Assembly: GCA_015179125.1 (NCBI GenBank)
Contig: WHVA01000026.1
Location: forward strand, 372,001-436,000
Reading direction: 5' to 3'
DNA from: Gautieria morchelliformis
Taxonomy: Eukaryota > Basidiomycota > Agaricomycetes > Gomphales > Gomphaceae
Length of the DNA stretch: 64,000 nt
Positions within the stretch are counted from its first letter, which is position 1. Every line of letters starts with the position of its first letter. Shown piece after piece: positions 45,031 through 56,770 of the stretch. Position numbers and translations under genes: made by a program. Below the pieces are notes generated by a model. That model saw only the letters and a program-made list of their open reading frames with translations, searched no databases and was not told the DNA's origin.

Positions 45031-46609
45031 ATGGTGGTGGCACCCCCTTCCGTTCGACGAGGAGCACTAGATGCGATCTTGAACATGGCCTAAAGTACCA
45101 TTGATGAACTGTCTATTATAACAAATAAAATACATTTCTGGAGATCCTTGGGAAATTGAGAGTGTCGGGGGATGAATCGTCTTTGTCTGTGTTTGGCTGA
45201 ACCGGGAATTTCTTGAACGACACTGTGATGTTGGCCCGCAGCCTGCCCTCATTCCACCATTCTGATCTGAGCTCAGTCTAACAAGCTATAACCACTGCTG
45301 TGTCCTGTGTCCACGCGAACTGATCTATGGCTTTTCGCTTCGGCTGTCGTGGCTGGTTAGGACTCACTTCAGCTGTTGGGGCCAATGTTCGTCTGGTCTA
45401 GTTCCCTCTAGTGCTACTTAGGGCTGCTGGCTACACTTGGGGCTGTAGCTGCTTAGGGCTTGCTGGCTCTGGCTCACGCTGTAATAGCTAGTGCTCAGGT
45501 TCTTTTCTATGCTTCAGCTAATGACAGACTGGCACTCCCATGAGGGGTGTTTCCACCGCGGCTGTGGCTTTATGCGTGGGGCCACATTAGCGGTATGTCC
45601 TCTTCGCTCATGAGTTGATTGCACTGACCAGACCCCACCGTCCCCCCCCAGCACCTGGCGATGGTGACAACATGGTTCCGAGCCACCGCACATGGACATG
45701 TCATGTGTTCTAGAGTAGATTAAAATAATATATTTATTATAAACAATTTGTGGAGCAGAATAAATATAGAATGGTGGAAGGAAGACCGAGCCCGGTTTGG
45801 AATCAGGACGGTTGTGCCAGGCATAGGGGCGCGTCTATACCGGGCAGAGACTGCGCTCATGCTGAGCCCAGCTTGATATCACGCAAGCCAGGATCAAGCC
45901 TCCCGGATTCCATTGGAGCACAAGTGCCCGCAATACTGGGCTCAGGTGGCCTCCCGCTTGGAAACCGCACAGCTTGACCGTCTGCCTGTGTACATGCGTG
46001 TTCGATTCAGACGCCGGCACTGTCCTACGCCTCAACCGACCCCGGTGACCGCCGACCGTCCTTACGCCTCTACATACGGTGCACCTCGCCCCGTATCCCG
46101 CCTGTCAGTACGGTGCACGTGCCACGTAACCCGCCTCTCACTACGGTGCACTTGTACCGTACATATACAGCGCCCCTCGCGTACTACGGCGCACATGCAT
46201 GAGAGCTATGAGCCTGGACAGACGTATTAGGTCTGGTGTACATCCTACTGTAATCGAGTTACATAAAGTAAATTTGTGAGAACCCCTCAGATAAGTATAC
46301 ACCCCCGAGATATACACCTTTGACGGCAGCATCTCCGGCGGGTTTGTCTGGCCTGTGCGAGTGCGCCGTACGTCCCGCCAGGACATATATATGGGTGGAC
46401 TGTGCGGCAGCCGCTGCCACAGAGGATGAGGGGCGCAAAGCTGGTATTTACTGCGCTGGAACAGAGGTGTGCGAAAGAGGCCCCTAGCAAATAACGCACT
46501 ACAACTGACTCGCACTTGACCAAAAGGCGAGTCGTTGCGGGCGTAAAAATGTGCGACAACGAACGAACAACGAACCGGGACCCGAACCCTTTACGCACGG
46601 TAAAGCGAT
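45031..46609. other. Intergenic stretch with short tandem TACGGTGCAC motifs
   Basis: No gene recognised. At 46075-46195 the decamer TACGGTGCAC (once TACGGCGCAC) recurs four times with CGCCTCTCA-type spacers of about 25-30 bp. An AT-rich patch lies at 45720-45750. The stretch just downstream of GT17 may serve as its 3' region. Confidence 0.45.
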
Positions 46610-48074
46610 TCAGTCTTCGGGCGCGCGCTGGCACCCCCCGGGCAGTAAGAACTTGAACTGGTCCGCGTTCCGTATGAGGTGCTGAGGTAAGCCGACGGCA
46701 CTCTGCGACCTGCTGGACTGGTCATAAAAACGAGTCTCGGAATGTGGCGTTGGGGCTTACGCATCGGGATGCATCAGAGAGAGCATGTCTTTGTACTGGA
46801 TAAGCGGTTGGCGGGGTCAGTTGGGTCGAGGACGTTAAGTGAATATTTGGCGGGACGTACGGAATATGCCTGAAGGTCGAGATGATGAATGAGTGTTGAG
46901 TGCGTAGAACGGGAGTAACGACGGACCTCAGGCAACATGTTAAATATATCCGTACCCTCGCATATCACCTTCTGAATCCTCGCTGGAGAGAGAAGGGACC
47001 GATCTCCCCCGATACGATCGGCGTGCGAGAAACCTACGCGCAAACCACACATAAGTTCATTAATTTGATGCCAGCCAAAGTCACCACCGGGAACTGAAAA
47101 ACCGCACCTTTCATTTTCGTCACGAACTCGTGGATATACCTGAAACAATAACTGCAGCGCCCGTCAACGTCAACGTCAGCCACCGGCGGCGCACGCAGCC
47201 GCAGCCAACCATGGGAGAAGCCGCGCACCTGCAATGCCACCCCGCATCCGCCAACACGACGTCCGTCGCCTTCGAATGCATGTAGAACTCGCGGGCGCCC
47301 CACTCGTGTATCTGCGCGCGCCAGCTCCCCCAGCCGTACGGCCACTCAAACGAGTAGATGTAGTTGCGCATCTGGAGGTGCAGCGGCGAGGGCGCCGCGC
47401 ACGCTTTGATGAGACGCAGGGTATGCGCGGCCGGGATCTCGTCCACGTCCGAGAAGACGACGAGCGGGCGCGCCTGCGCGGGGACATGCGCGTTGATCAG
47501 CGCGGTCATCGCAGCGCGCTGGTCGCGCTCGACGTCGAACGCAGTCTCTCCGCGCGCGGGGACGCGCCCGCTGATGAGCTTATAGACGATCTTGCCGGCG
47601 AAGGCGTCGAAGCGGGCGCGATTCTGCGAAAAGACGGGCGCCTTCAGGATGCCCGTGAACGTACCTACGAAGAGGCAGGCATGTTTGGTCAACGATCAAC
47701 GAAAAAAAGGCACAAACGGCGATGAACATACGGTCGCTTTCGATGATGAAGAACTTGTCGACGACCGTATCGAGCTCGTGCATCCGTATCTCGAGCAGGT
47801 CCAGCTCCGTGCTGAACAGCACCGCGTCCCACACATCCGGCGCGCGCGCGCGGTCCCGCAGGGTCCAGCCGTGCAGCGCACAGTGCTGTGCGTCGAACGC
47901 GGTGCCTTCCGCGTAGTAGTGGGGGACGACGCGCCGCGGGCCGTCGGGCGTGTCCCATAGCGGGCGGGAGCCGTAGGAGATGGTGTTCCGGATCTGGTAG
48001 GCGTAGGTGTAGAGAAGGAAGAAGAGGGCGAGGGCGGCTGCGAGGGAGAGGAGTCGCCGATGCCGGCGATCCAT
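46610..48074 (-). CDS. GT17 beta-1,4-mannosyl-glycoprotein N-acetylglucosaminyltransferase
   Basis: A predicted Golgi type II membrane glycosyltransferase of 358 residues. The exons on the minus strand that give one open frame are 48074-47732, 47664-47229, 47151-47108, 47033-46927, 46869-46861, 46795-46761 and 46712-46610. The start is the ATG giving [20 protein letters not shown], a basic tail followed by a signal anchor. Family motifs: [102 protein letters not shown] and [10 protein letters not shown], in the expected order. DVDE is the likely metal-binding site. All seven exons stay in frame, so the gene looks functional. One exon is only 9 nt (AYS). Activity is inferred from family (PF04724). 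Confidence 0.9.
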
Positions 48075-48077
48075 GGG

Positions 48078-48102
48078 GAGAGAGAGAGAGAGAGAGAGAG
48101 AG
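48078..48102. repeat. (GA)n microsatellite just upstream of the GT17 start
   Basis: About twelve GA units lie 4 bp upstream of the start codon of the GT17 gene, within its 5' leader on the minus strand (CT repeats in the mRNA). Confidence 0.9.
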
Positions 48103-49853
48103 GCGGTGACACGCCCGGCCAGTGACCGAACTCTGTTGACATCTGTGGGTGCGTCGGCTTCCAAAGCTGCCGGCCCTTGCCATCACAGTTGATCTTTGTA
48201 TTTGAAGTGCGTGTCCCTAATCTCATACCATGTGTATCAATACTACAGTATATGGCATATGCACAGCGTCGACGCAACCGTTCTCTAATGCTTATACTAG
48301 TACGAAAATATACTTGAATATTCAAGAATAAAACCACATGATTATTATCAGTGCTACTACTATAAAGCTGTACTACTCTGAGCTAGAGATACATTTCCAG
48401 AAGGAGGTTCAAAGACTCTCATGCCAAACTGCATATGCCCTTCATGTTAACGTGGACAAATGGCTCGAGCATGGCCTGTGCACCCACCCTCTGGATTTTC
48501 TCTCGTCTGCACCCATGTTCTTCATTGAAAAACACTGCCCAACATCCCTTTCCAGTCACACAGCCGTGGATCTGCATGGAAAATGTGGGGATGCTGCTAT
48601 CTCCGCCACATTCTCAATGCCCCGCCAAAGGCCTTCATGCGAGAGCAGTTCAAGCTCACAATGGGACTCTCCAGCTCTTGCCTGGGCGGTTCGCCAATGC
48701 CAAACCATCCACGAACCTAGAATGTCGGTTGTAAGCGTTGTACTGCTTTCCTGGAAGAGCCGGTGGACAAGAGTGTGCTAGTCTCCAGGTGAAAAGACAA
48801 GAATTCGTATTCGCGTCCACTCAGCGTGACGGTTTTCAAGTCTTCAAATCTTTGAGTAGTTGTATTGCCAATTGCAGTTGCTAATGCTTGACGGGAGCGG
48901 TGCGCAAGCATTGATCTAGGGGTAGTTTACACCCATCGACTCTGGTAGTGGGAAGTGTACTGATGGTTGCTCCCACACGCCACACAGTGACACTTCCCAG
49001 TGAAGCCCTGGGGACTTTGAATGAAGTTAGATACCGTCTTTGAGTGCATTAATTGATTATTCCTATTGATCACCAATGCGATTGGAAACCAGCAATGCCG
49101 TTCCTAGATCCGCGACACGACTCTGACTCTGAGGTCATATCAAACATCTCCAAGATAACCAATATCCTCAGAGTCTCAAGGGAACAGTCGACATCCTCAT
49201 CATCGGCATCCGTATAATCGCTCTGGTCTTGGTCAGAAGACAAGAGTGAATGGGGAAAGTTCTCATTCTTCATCAACGTCCATCCAATCATCGACAGGGA
49301 CGTACCACTCTCCTGGGACGGCTGTGGTGAAGACCTTGCTGGCCACCCAAGGCTCTGCAACTGGCAGAACCTTCGGTGGCCAGCAAGGTCTTCACCATAG
49401 AAAACTCTTGTGATTATGGTCGGGTCATTGCGCATAGTGAGTGTATCATGACCTCACCATAGTCACAGAACAGAGCCTTCTGTGGCCAACAAGGGGCTGG
49501 CACCATTGCATTCAAGAGTGGTGCCACATCTCAGCTGAGGCGCTTTTAACATTTATATATAATTAATGAGAAGATATGTTGATCTATATGTTATCAATGG
49601 TAGTGGTAAAAATGGGATGCTGAAGTTGTGAGTTTTACCATGTGGGACCCCCCTAAGCGGTTAGCCATGTTACTGTTTGGGATCCAGACCCAAGGCTGGT
49701 GGCCCCCCACCCCTTCCCTCTATATCATATTATTTTGTTGTGGTAAAATTATGCAATTTGTATTCTGTGATATTCATATCAGCACATTATTGATAATATT
49801 TGTGTTGTTAGATAAATTGATTTTTGTAGTCTATAATAGTATATGGTAGGACA
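48103..49853. other. Intergenic stretch; two short ORFs, no family
   Basis: A 147-codon plus frame (48338-48781) and a 121-codon minus frame (49070-49435, acidic text DYTDADDEDVDCSLETLR) are unrecognised and may be relics. From 49550 the DNA turns strongly AT-rich and leads into the D5-like relic. Confidence 0.45.
49325..49397. repeat. Long hairpin (about 35-bp arms)
   Basis: TGGTGAAGACCTTGCTGGCC at 49325 is inverted at 49378-49397, perfect over 23 bp. The arms continue inward with AAGGCTCTGC against GCAGAACCTT (one mismatch) around a very short loop. A partly similar stretch (GAGCCTTCTGTGGCCA) lies at 49468. Confidence 0.8.
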
Positions 49854-50651
49854 ATGTCTGGCAGCTATGAAAAGGCTTTATCTAAGTTACAAGAGCTATC
49901 TTTCATGGATCATATAGGTAGTCATCATGATAACATTCTTGTTGGAGAATTAGTTCATTCTGATAAAGAATGGTGGTATTTTGAAGGAGGAACTTGGCAA
50001 AAGGAGGGAGGTGAATACTTGTACAATATCATATCAGAAATATTTGTAGGTTTTCTCCATGATGAAATACCTAAGGATGACATCCCTATTAATGACATTG
50101 TTAGATACCTTGGTTCTTGTATTACTACCATGAGGTTGATGAAGGCCCTATCTTATAAGCTGGGAGATCCTAAGTTTGTAGGAAGACTTAACTCCAATGT
50201 AGGTCTTTTGGGAATGAAGAATGGGACCTATGAGATTAACTCCAAATCTTTTAGAAAAGCTATATATTCTCTTGCAATTACTCTTATCCCAGGACCTCAG
50301 AGGGGATTGTATCCACAAAGTAGGGCTCAGCTATACCCAGAAGATGTAGGACTAGTAGAATATCAAGGGATTAATATAGGCTGGCCTAATTTTAGGGTTA
50401 GACCAAGTGATAATCCTCTAGCACAGATAATAGAAGTATCTGAGTCAGAAGATTTAGAAGATATAACACGCTTCAATGGTTACCAAGCGGCATATAGCAT
50501 ATTGGAACCATATTCAAGATATCAGGCTATAGCAAAAGGAATGTCTGAATGGAGAGGAAGAGAATATTTATTCCTCGATGTAATAGATTGTAATGAAGCA
50601 CGACTCGGACCTTGGGTGCTGATAATTCAAAGCCGGAATTTGCACAACTAG
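49854..50651 (+). pseudogene. D5-type primase-helicase N-terminal domain relic (virus-like fossil)
   Basis: A 265-codon AT-rich frame. Its first half, EWWYFEGGTWQKEGGEYLYN then DPKFVGRLNSNVGLLGMKNG and TYEI, resembles the D5_N domain of large DNA virus primase-helicases (usual text: W..F.G..W......L, then F...L..N..L.GF.NGVYDL). The second half is not recognised. The helicase domain with its Walker motifs is absent, so this is at best a broken fragment; base composition changes sharply near 50580, marking an edge. Origin could be an endogenised giant virus, a Polinton-like element or a linear plasmid. Age cannot be set; one long frame suggests it is not ancient. Confidence 0.45.
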
Positions 50652-51097
50652 AGAGCTCACGATGCCATTGCCAAGCGTTATACTCCACGTGAACTCGGGG
50701 TGGGTGGAGGTGAAGAGCAGAAGGACGAGTTAAAGGTGTCGGATTTTCAACATAACATAGTATGGAAAACGGATCAGCTTCGTTTCCATCGCCGAGGCAG
50801 CCCGGTCGGGTCCCATTTATCAGCGGTCGACATGGCAAAGCACCTAAGACTCCCAGATACCCCAGAGGTAGGGGATACGTCGCGGTCTTCGTGTGCGTGC
50901 GCGTTGGAGGTCGTCTATTGGCGGTGACGCCGTCACGTGGTCGTGTGACAGAAGAGTGGAGGCGTGACAAGACCGTCCTGAGCTCGCGTTTCTTCATGTC
51001 TTCGTGACACGGCCTGAATGCGGCAGTCCCTGAGAGGTTACGGGAGTGCCATGCCGTGCCCTTTCCCGCCCACCACCCCCCTCGAACGCTGCGAACG
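50652..51097. other. Spacer between the D5-like relic and the NLR gene
   Basis: GC-rich, no gene recognised. It contains CCGTCACGTGGTC at about 50929 (an E-box-like CACGTG). It may include the NLR promoter. Confidence 0.4.
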
Positions 51098-54000
51098 ATG
51101 AGCACCGATAATGGCAATGATGTGCTAGTATGCGCAGTAGCGTAAGTTCACCGTAACTTCTCCAATAAGCCAATACTTGACTGTCCACCACGAAGCGTTC
51201 CTGCAGCCACAAGCGCCGTCAAAGTGGCAGGAAAGGCTCTTTCGTTTGCGCTGTCTATCGTATACTGACTCTTGACGATCGACCACAGACTTGAAATGCA
51301 ATCACCGTCCCAATATCGGACCGTTCGCCAAACGTCCTGGCAGATACTACGTGAAACTCTTTGTTGACGAGGGTGTCAAGAAGACTGCCGTAGCTGCGAG
51401 AGGCAATGCTGCCTCGTGGAATGAGTCATTCTTTTTGTTCGTTTAATTCCAGTGTTATTATCCTCGCGCGAGCTTAAATCCATGCCCAGCAACGACTTGC
51501 ATCGGGATTCCGTATTAGGAGTCGAAGTCTATAGGTATCATACAATTGGTAGTGATGAGTACATTGGCGGTGCGAAGGAAAGGATTGAGTTATTGCTTGT
51601 AGAAGGAGCAACAGGAGGTCAGTCCTCGTCGCTCAACGACTGAGTGCAGACGTAATCATCCAACACAGCGGCCGTTCCTCGCAAACTGCGTAAATGCGAT
51701 AAGGCCGGGAACATGCATGATGTTCAGACTGTCCTAGAGTTCACCATCACGTCTTTCGGGACGTCCGACGAGGCGCTGGAGGGCCAGTTGAACGAAGCAG
51801 TCGGCAAGGCGACAGTGCTCGATAATATGAACCCCGCGCTGTCCCGAATTATTGGTGCAGGGAATGTGGTCGACGGCATCATTTCCACCACCAATAAAAC
51901 AGTCATCCCGATAATGGCGGCTTGGGATCCACTTATGGAGAAGATCAAGCTGTTTACCGAGATCGTGGATGGTATCTCCGAGGTATGGTTCAAATGCCGG
52001 CGGTCTCCCAGGTCATCTCATATACACGATTCTAGGTCCATCCTTACGCGAAAATGGCTTGGTCTATTCTGTCTAGTGTGCCAAAGGTAGATCTATCTCA
52101 TGCACCAGCTGAGTACCATAGCTGACGTCTGGCTAGACGATCATCGCTCAGAAGGACCGGGACGATGGCATCAATGAGCTGGCGAAAACCATGGGAGACG
52201 CCTATACATTCGTCCACTTGGCCGAGCCGTTGAAGAAAGTTGAATCGCAAAGGCCAATTCTCATATCCTTGACGAATCAGACAGTAGAGTGTAGTTATTT
52301 TATCCGCGACTATGCCAAAAACAAGAACTTCTGTATGTTGGACCCATTGTGTCAGGATGCCATGGCTGATGATCTTTATTCAGGGAAAAGAACCGCGAAG
52401 AATCTCGTGTCGGATGTCGACAGCAAGGTCAAACAATACCAGGACACGTTCAACAAACTCAGGTTGGCGTTACAGGAAAATGCCGTCATCCATACTGAAA
52501 TCACTGTACTACGTGTTCTGGATGTCGTCGGCGACCTCTGTGAGTTTTCTTGATTTGGGGCCTTTCCCGAGGCTAATACATCTTGTAACCAGCTGGCGAA
52601 GTTCAGCTTAATGACATGCCCCACGCAGCGGGAGCTGGTTGCGATCCTAACAAAGGTTGTCTGCAGGGTACTCGCGAGAAAGTTGTTGGGGAGATCTGCG
52701 ATTGGGTCAACCAGGATAGCGATGACACCCCCGGGATATTTTTCTTGAACGATGTCGCGGGTGCTGGCAAATCTGCGGTTGCTCACGAGGTCGCTCGACG
52801 ATTTGACAGGCTCAAACGTCTCGGATCTTCGTACTGTTTCGACCGCGCTCATCAGGCAGAACGCTCCCCAAAAAATGTCTTCAGCACAATTGCTCGTGGT
52901 CTGGCTGATCTAGATCCGGAACGCAAGGCATCGTTATTGAAAGTGGTTCGGGAGACGCGAGAACTTCGGACCACATTCGTGCCTAGCGTGCAGTTCGAGA
53001 GGTTCATTCTAGGTCCCGCTCAGGGCCTACCCGCCGTTGGACCGACGGTGATCGTCATTGATGCATTGGACGAGAGCGGAGACGAGGAATCTCGCAAGGG
53101 TCTTATGTCTGTCATCGGGGGTGAAGCAGCAAAACTGCCATCTAATCTCCGCCTTCTTATCACTTCACGTGCCGAAAAAGACATACGGGACGCCCTTCTT
53201 GGGAAGAAGCATGTGCTGTCCAGGTCCATAAAGGATATTGACCCCAACCCTGCCGATGACGTCTCTCGCTTTGTGAAAGACCAACTAGGTCACATTACGT
53301 CCCTCGAGCGTAAATGGCCTAACAGTGACTGGTGTCGATTATTAGTTCAGAAAGCGGAGGGTCACTTTCAATGGGCATCCACGGCTTGTCGTTTTATCAA
53401 AGGAGATGGGAAGTATGGTCGGGATCCTGTTAACCAACTGCAGAGGCTTTTGGCCAAGAACCTCAGTGGGCTGGATCAGCTATATCTCAGTGTTCTCAAG
53501 CAGATATTCGGGGATGACGATGACTTGACGGATGATGACGATTTCAGGCATCGGTTTCACTTGGTGATGGGCTGCATGCTTGCCGCCAGAGAACCGCTCT
53601 CGATGTCTGCCCTGCAGAAATTGTGCAAGGAAGACGACTTGGGTACCGAGGTTCATGATATAGTTGGACCTATGGGTTCTCTGCTGAGCCTGCCTTCTCA
53701 AGAATCTGGCACAATCAGTCTGCTACACACCTCTTTTCGTGACTTCTTGACAGATCACAGCCGGAGTGGACCATACTACATCGACACACCTACGCATCAT
53801 GGCGGCCTTGCGCTCTCATGTTTGCGCGTGATGAAGGATGAACTTTTTTTCAACATTTGTCGGCTTGAAACATCACATCTGCGTAACGACGATATTGTCG
53901 ACTTGGCAACACGGACGAGGAAGTATATAACCTCACAACTTTCGTACTCTTGCCGTTTTTGGGCGGACCATATTCACGCCACCACCTGGACGCCGGGTAT

Positions 54001-56490
54001 GGATGCGAAAGTCAAGGATTTCTTCGAGACCAAGCTACTCTACTGGCTAGAAGTTTTGAGTTTGATCAAGAAGGTATTCGATGCATCCGCAGCGCTCTCA
54101 TCAATCATTGTCTGGAGCCAGGTGAGCATGTGGTATGCCTTGATAGACGAGCTCAGACGTGAGTCTGATGATCTTCAGGATAATGGCACTACAGCATTCG
54201 CAACGGATGCTGGGAAGTTTGTAGCTGCTTTTGGGAGTGTAATCTCGCAGAGTGCTCCCCATCTTTATTTGTCAGCACTCCCGTTTACACCTGAAACGTC
54301 GAAACTGTCGAAGACTTACCTTCCACAATTTCCACGATTAGTCCGCATCGAGACCGGGAAAGCGACGACGTGGCCACCTATTCAAACCGTTCTGGTAGGT
54401 CATACCTTGTCCGTCTGGTCGGTGGCATTTTCACCGGACGGCAAGCGCATCGTCTCTGGGTCTGAAGACAACACGATACGTGTGTGGAATGCAGACACCG
54501 GGGAGGTCATTTCAGCACCATTCAAAGGCCACACCGACTGGGTCACGTCGGTGGCATTCTCGCAGGACGGCAAGCGCATCGTCTCCGGGTCTTTTGACAA
54601 GACGATCCGTATGTGGAATGCAGACACCGGGGAGGTCATCTCAGCACCAATCGAAGGCCACACCGACTGCGTCACATCGGTGGCGTTATCTGGGGACGGA
54701 ACGCGCATCGTCTCTGGGTCTTATGACAAGACGATCCATGTGTGGAACGCCGACACCGGTGGGGTAATTTTAGCACCGTTCGAGGGCCACTCAGACTGCG
54801 TTGCGTCGGTGGCGTTCTCGCAGGACGGCAAGCGCGTCGTCTCCGGATCTTACGACAACACCATCCGTGTGTGGAATGCAGACACTGGGGAGGCCATTTC
54901 AGCACCATTCAAAGGCCACACCGACATGGTCATGTCGGTGGCATTCTCGCAGGACGGCAAGCACATCGTCTCCGGGTCTGCAGACAACACGATCTGTGTG
55001 TGGAATGCAGGCACCGGGGAGGTCATTTCATCACCATTCGAAGGACACACCGACTGCGTCACATCGGTGGCATTCTTGCAGGATGGCAAGCGCATTGTCT
55101 CCGCGTCTTATGACAAGATGATCCGTGTGTGGAACAAAGACACCGGTGATGTAATTTCAGCACCGTTCGAAGGCCACACCAACTGCGTCACATCGGTGGC
55201 GCTCTCGCAGAACGCCAAGCGTGTCGTCTCCGGGTCTTTTGACAAGACGATTCGTGTGTGGAACGCAGACACCAGTGAGGTAATTTCAGCACATTGCGAG
55301 GGCCCCACCCACTGGGTCATGTCGGTGGCATTCTCGCAGGATGGACAGCACATCGTCTCCGGGTCGGCAGACAACACGATCCGTGTGTGGAATGCGGAGA
55401 CCGGGAAGGCCATTTCAGCACCATTAGGAGGCCACACCGACTGCATCACGTCGGTGGCGTTCTCCCAGGATGGCAAGCACATTGTATCCGGGTCTTTTGA
55501 CAAGACGATCCGTGTATGTAATGCAGAGACCGGGGAGGTCGTTTCAGCACCATTCAAAGGCCACACTGACAAGGTCACATCGGTGGCGTTCTCGCAGGCC
55601 GGCAAGCGCATCGTCTCCGGGTCTTATGACAACGCGATACGTGTGTGGAACTCAGCCACCAGGGAGGTCACTTCAGCACCATTCGAAGGACACACCGACT
55701 GCGTCACGTCGGTGGCGTTCTCGCAGGACGGCAAGTGCATCGTGTCCGGGTCTTTTGACAAGACGATCCGTGTGTGGCACGCAGACACCGGTGAGGTAAT
55801 TTCAGCACTATTAGAAGGCCACACCCATTGGGTCGCGTCGGTGGCGTTCTCACAGGACGGCAAGCGCATCGTCTCTGGGTCTTATGACAAGACGATCCGT
55901 GTGTGGAACACAGACACCGGTGAGGTAATTTCAGCCACGTTCGAAGGCCACACAAACTGCGTCGCGTCGGTGGCTTTCTCGCAGGACGGCAAGCGCATCG
56001 TCTCCGGGTCATATGACAAGACGATCCGTGTGTGGGATGCAGACACCGGGGAGGTCATTTCAGCACCATTCAAAGGCCACACTGACAAGGTCACGTCGGT
56101 GGCGTTCTCGCAGGATGGCAAGCTCATAGTCTCCGGGTCTTTTGACCGCACGATCCGTGTGTGGGATGCAGACACTGTCGAGTACATTTCAGCACCATTC
56201 GCAGGTCAAGCACCTAGTCAGTAGCTGTTACCTTGATTTGTCAGAACATGACAAAATCTGCTAATATCCTTTGCACAGTTGCAGTGCCGGGGTTTCGAAA
56301 TGACACTCAGGTAGAAAATGGCTGGTTATTAAACTCGCCCTCAGAGCTTTTATTCTGGATAGCACCCTGGTCCCAAGTAGGTTTGTGGTGGCCGGCAAAC
56401 ACTGCTGTCATCGCCAAGGGGTCCACAAAGCTCGATCTTGGCCGGTTTGTACATGGCAGATTGTGGACACAATGTAGAGAGGCCACATGA
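51098..56490 (+). CDS. NLR immune-type receptor: C2-like, NACHT and 14 WD40 repeats
   Basis: A cytosolic STAND NTPase of the HET-E/NWD2 type, used by fungi in non-self recognition. N-terminal exons from about 51290 encode a C2-like part ([20 protein letters not shown]...[27 protein letters not shown]). Helical exons follow (MDAV-like linker ...[31 protein letters not shown]; introns near 51990 and 52090). The NACHT core is at about 52640-53500: Walker [12 protein letters not shown], Walker [13 protein letters not shown], then [13 protein letters not shown]40 repeats fill 54385-56204. An intron at 56205-56278 leads to a conserved end: [20 protein letters not shown]...[10 protein letters not shown]...LDLGRFVHG. 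The start is uncertain: ATG 51098 with donor at 51142 is possible, and the C2-like exon reaches TAA (FFLFV-stop) near 51448, where a very short intron or a break must lie. Confidence 0.82.
54385..56204 (+). repeat. Tandem array of 14 near-identical WD40 repeats (129 bp each)
   Basis: Fourteen 43-residue units of the form [20 protein letters not shown] then [20 protein letters not shown] and PFE, enough for two seven-bladed propellers. Identity is very high between units, yet the residues after GHT (D/N/H/L, then C/W/K/M/S), after V (T/A/M/W) and after GS (Y/F/A/E) vary. High similarity with a few variable surface positions is known for HET-E/HET-D/HET-R repeats under concerted evolution and diversifying selection. 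Confidence 0.95.
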
Positions 56491-56770
56491 GTTTTCCAGG
56501 GCAAACACTCATTGACACATGTAGTATACATTGCATCTCCTGGGATCATAGTGGTTGGACTTCCAGATGGTTTCAAGAACATTCCTGTGTCAGATTAACC
56601 ATGTAGAATGAAGGAAATATAAATATGATCTTATTATGATCTACTTGAGATCGGTCTGCTTTTATACTAAATATGATACTCTTTATTACTAATTGCTTCG
56701 AGCTGTTGCTGTGCCGATGCTGTGGCAGTGCACCAGCATCCTGGAGTCAAGAATGCTCTGAAACATCTGT
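56491..56770. other. NLR 3' flank
   Basis: No gene. AT-rich from about 56590, leading into a Copia relic on the other strand. Confidence 0.4.

Noticed and set aside
47234-47960. Long plus-strand frames (163 and 122 codons) over the GT17 gene
   Set aside because: They are antisense shadows of GC-rich exons; the minus strand gives a complete family match with consistent splicing.
54400-56187. Minus-strand and shifted plus-strand frames across the WD40 array
   Set aside because: Shadows repeated every 129 bp by the array itself.
52616-56224. The 1202-codon frame as a complete gene
   Set aside because: It opens inside the protein (the frame continues upstream through splice sites) and its stop lies in an intron; the gene extends on both sides.
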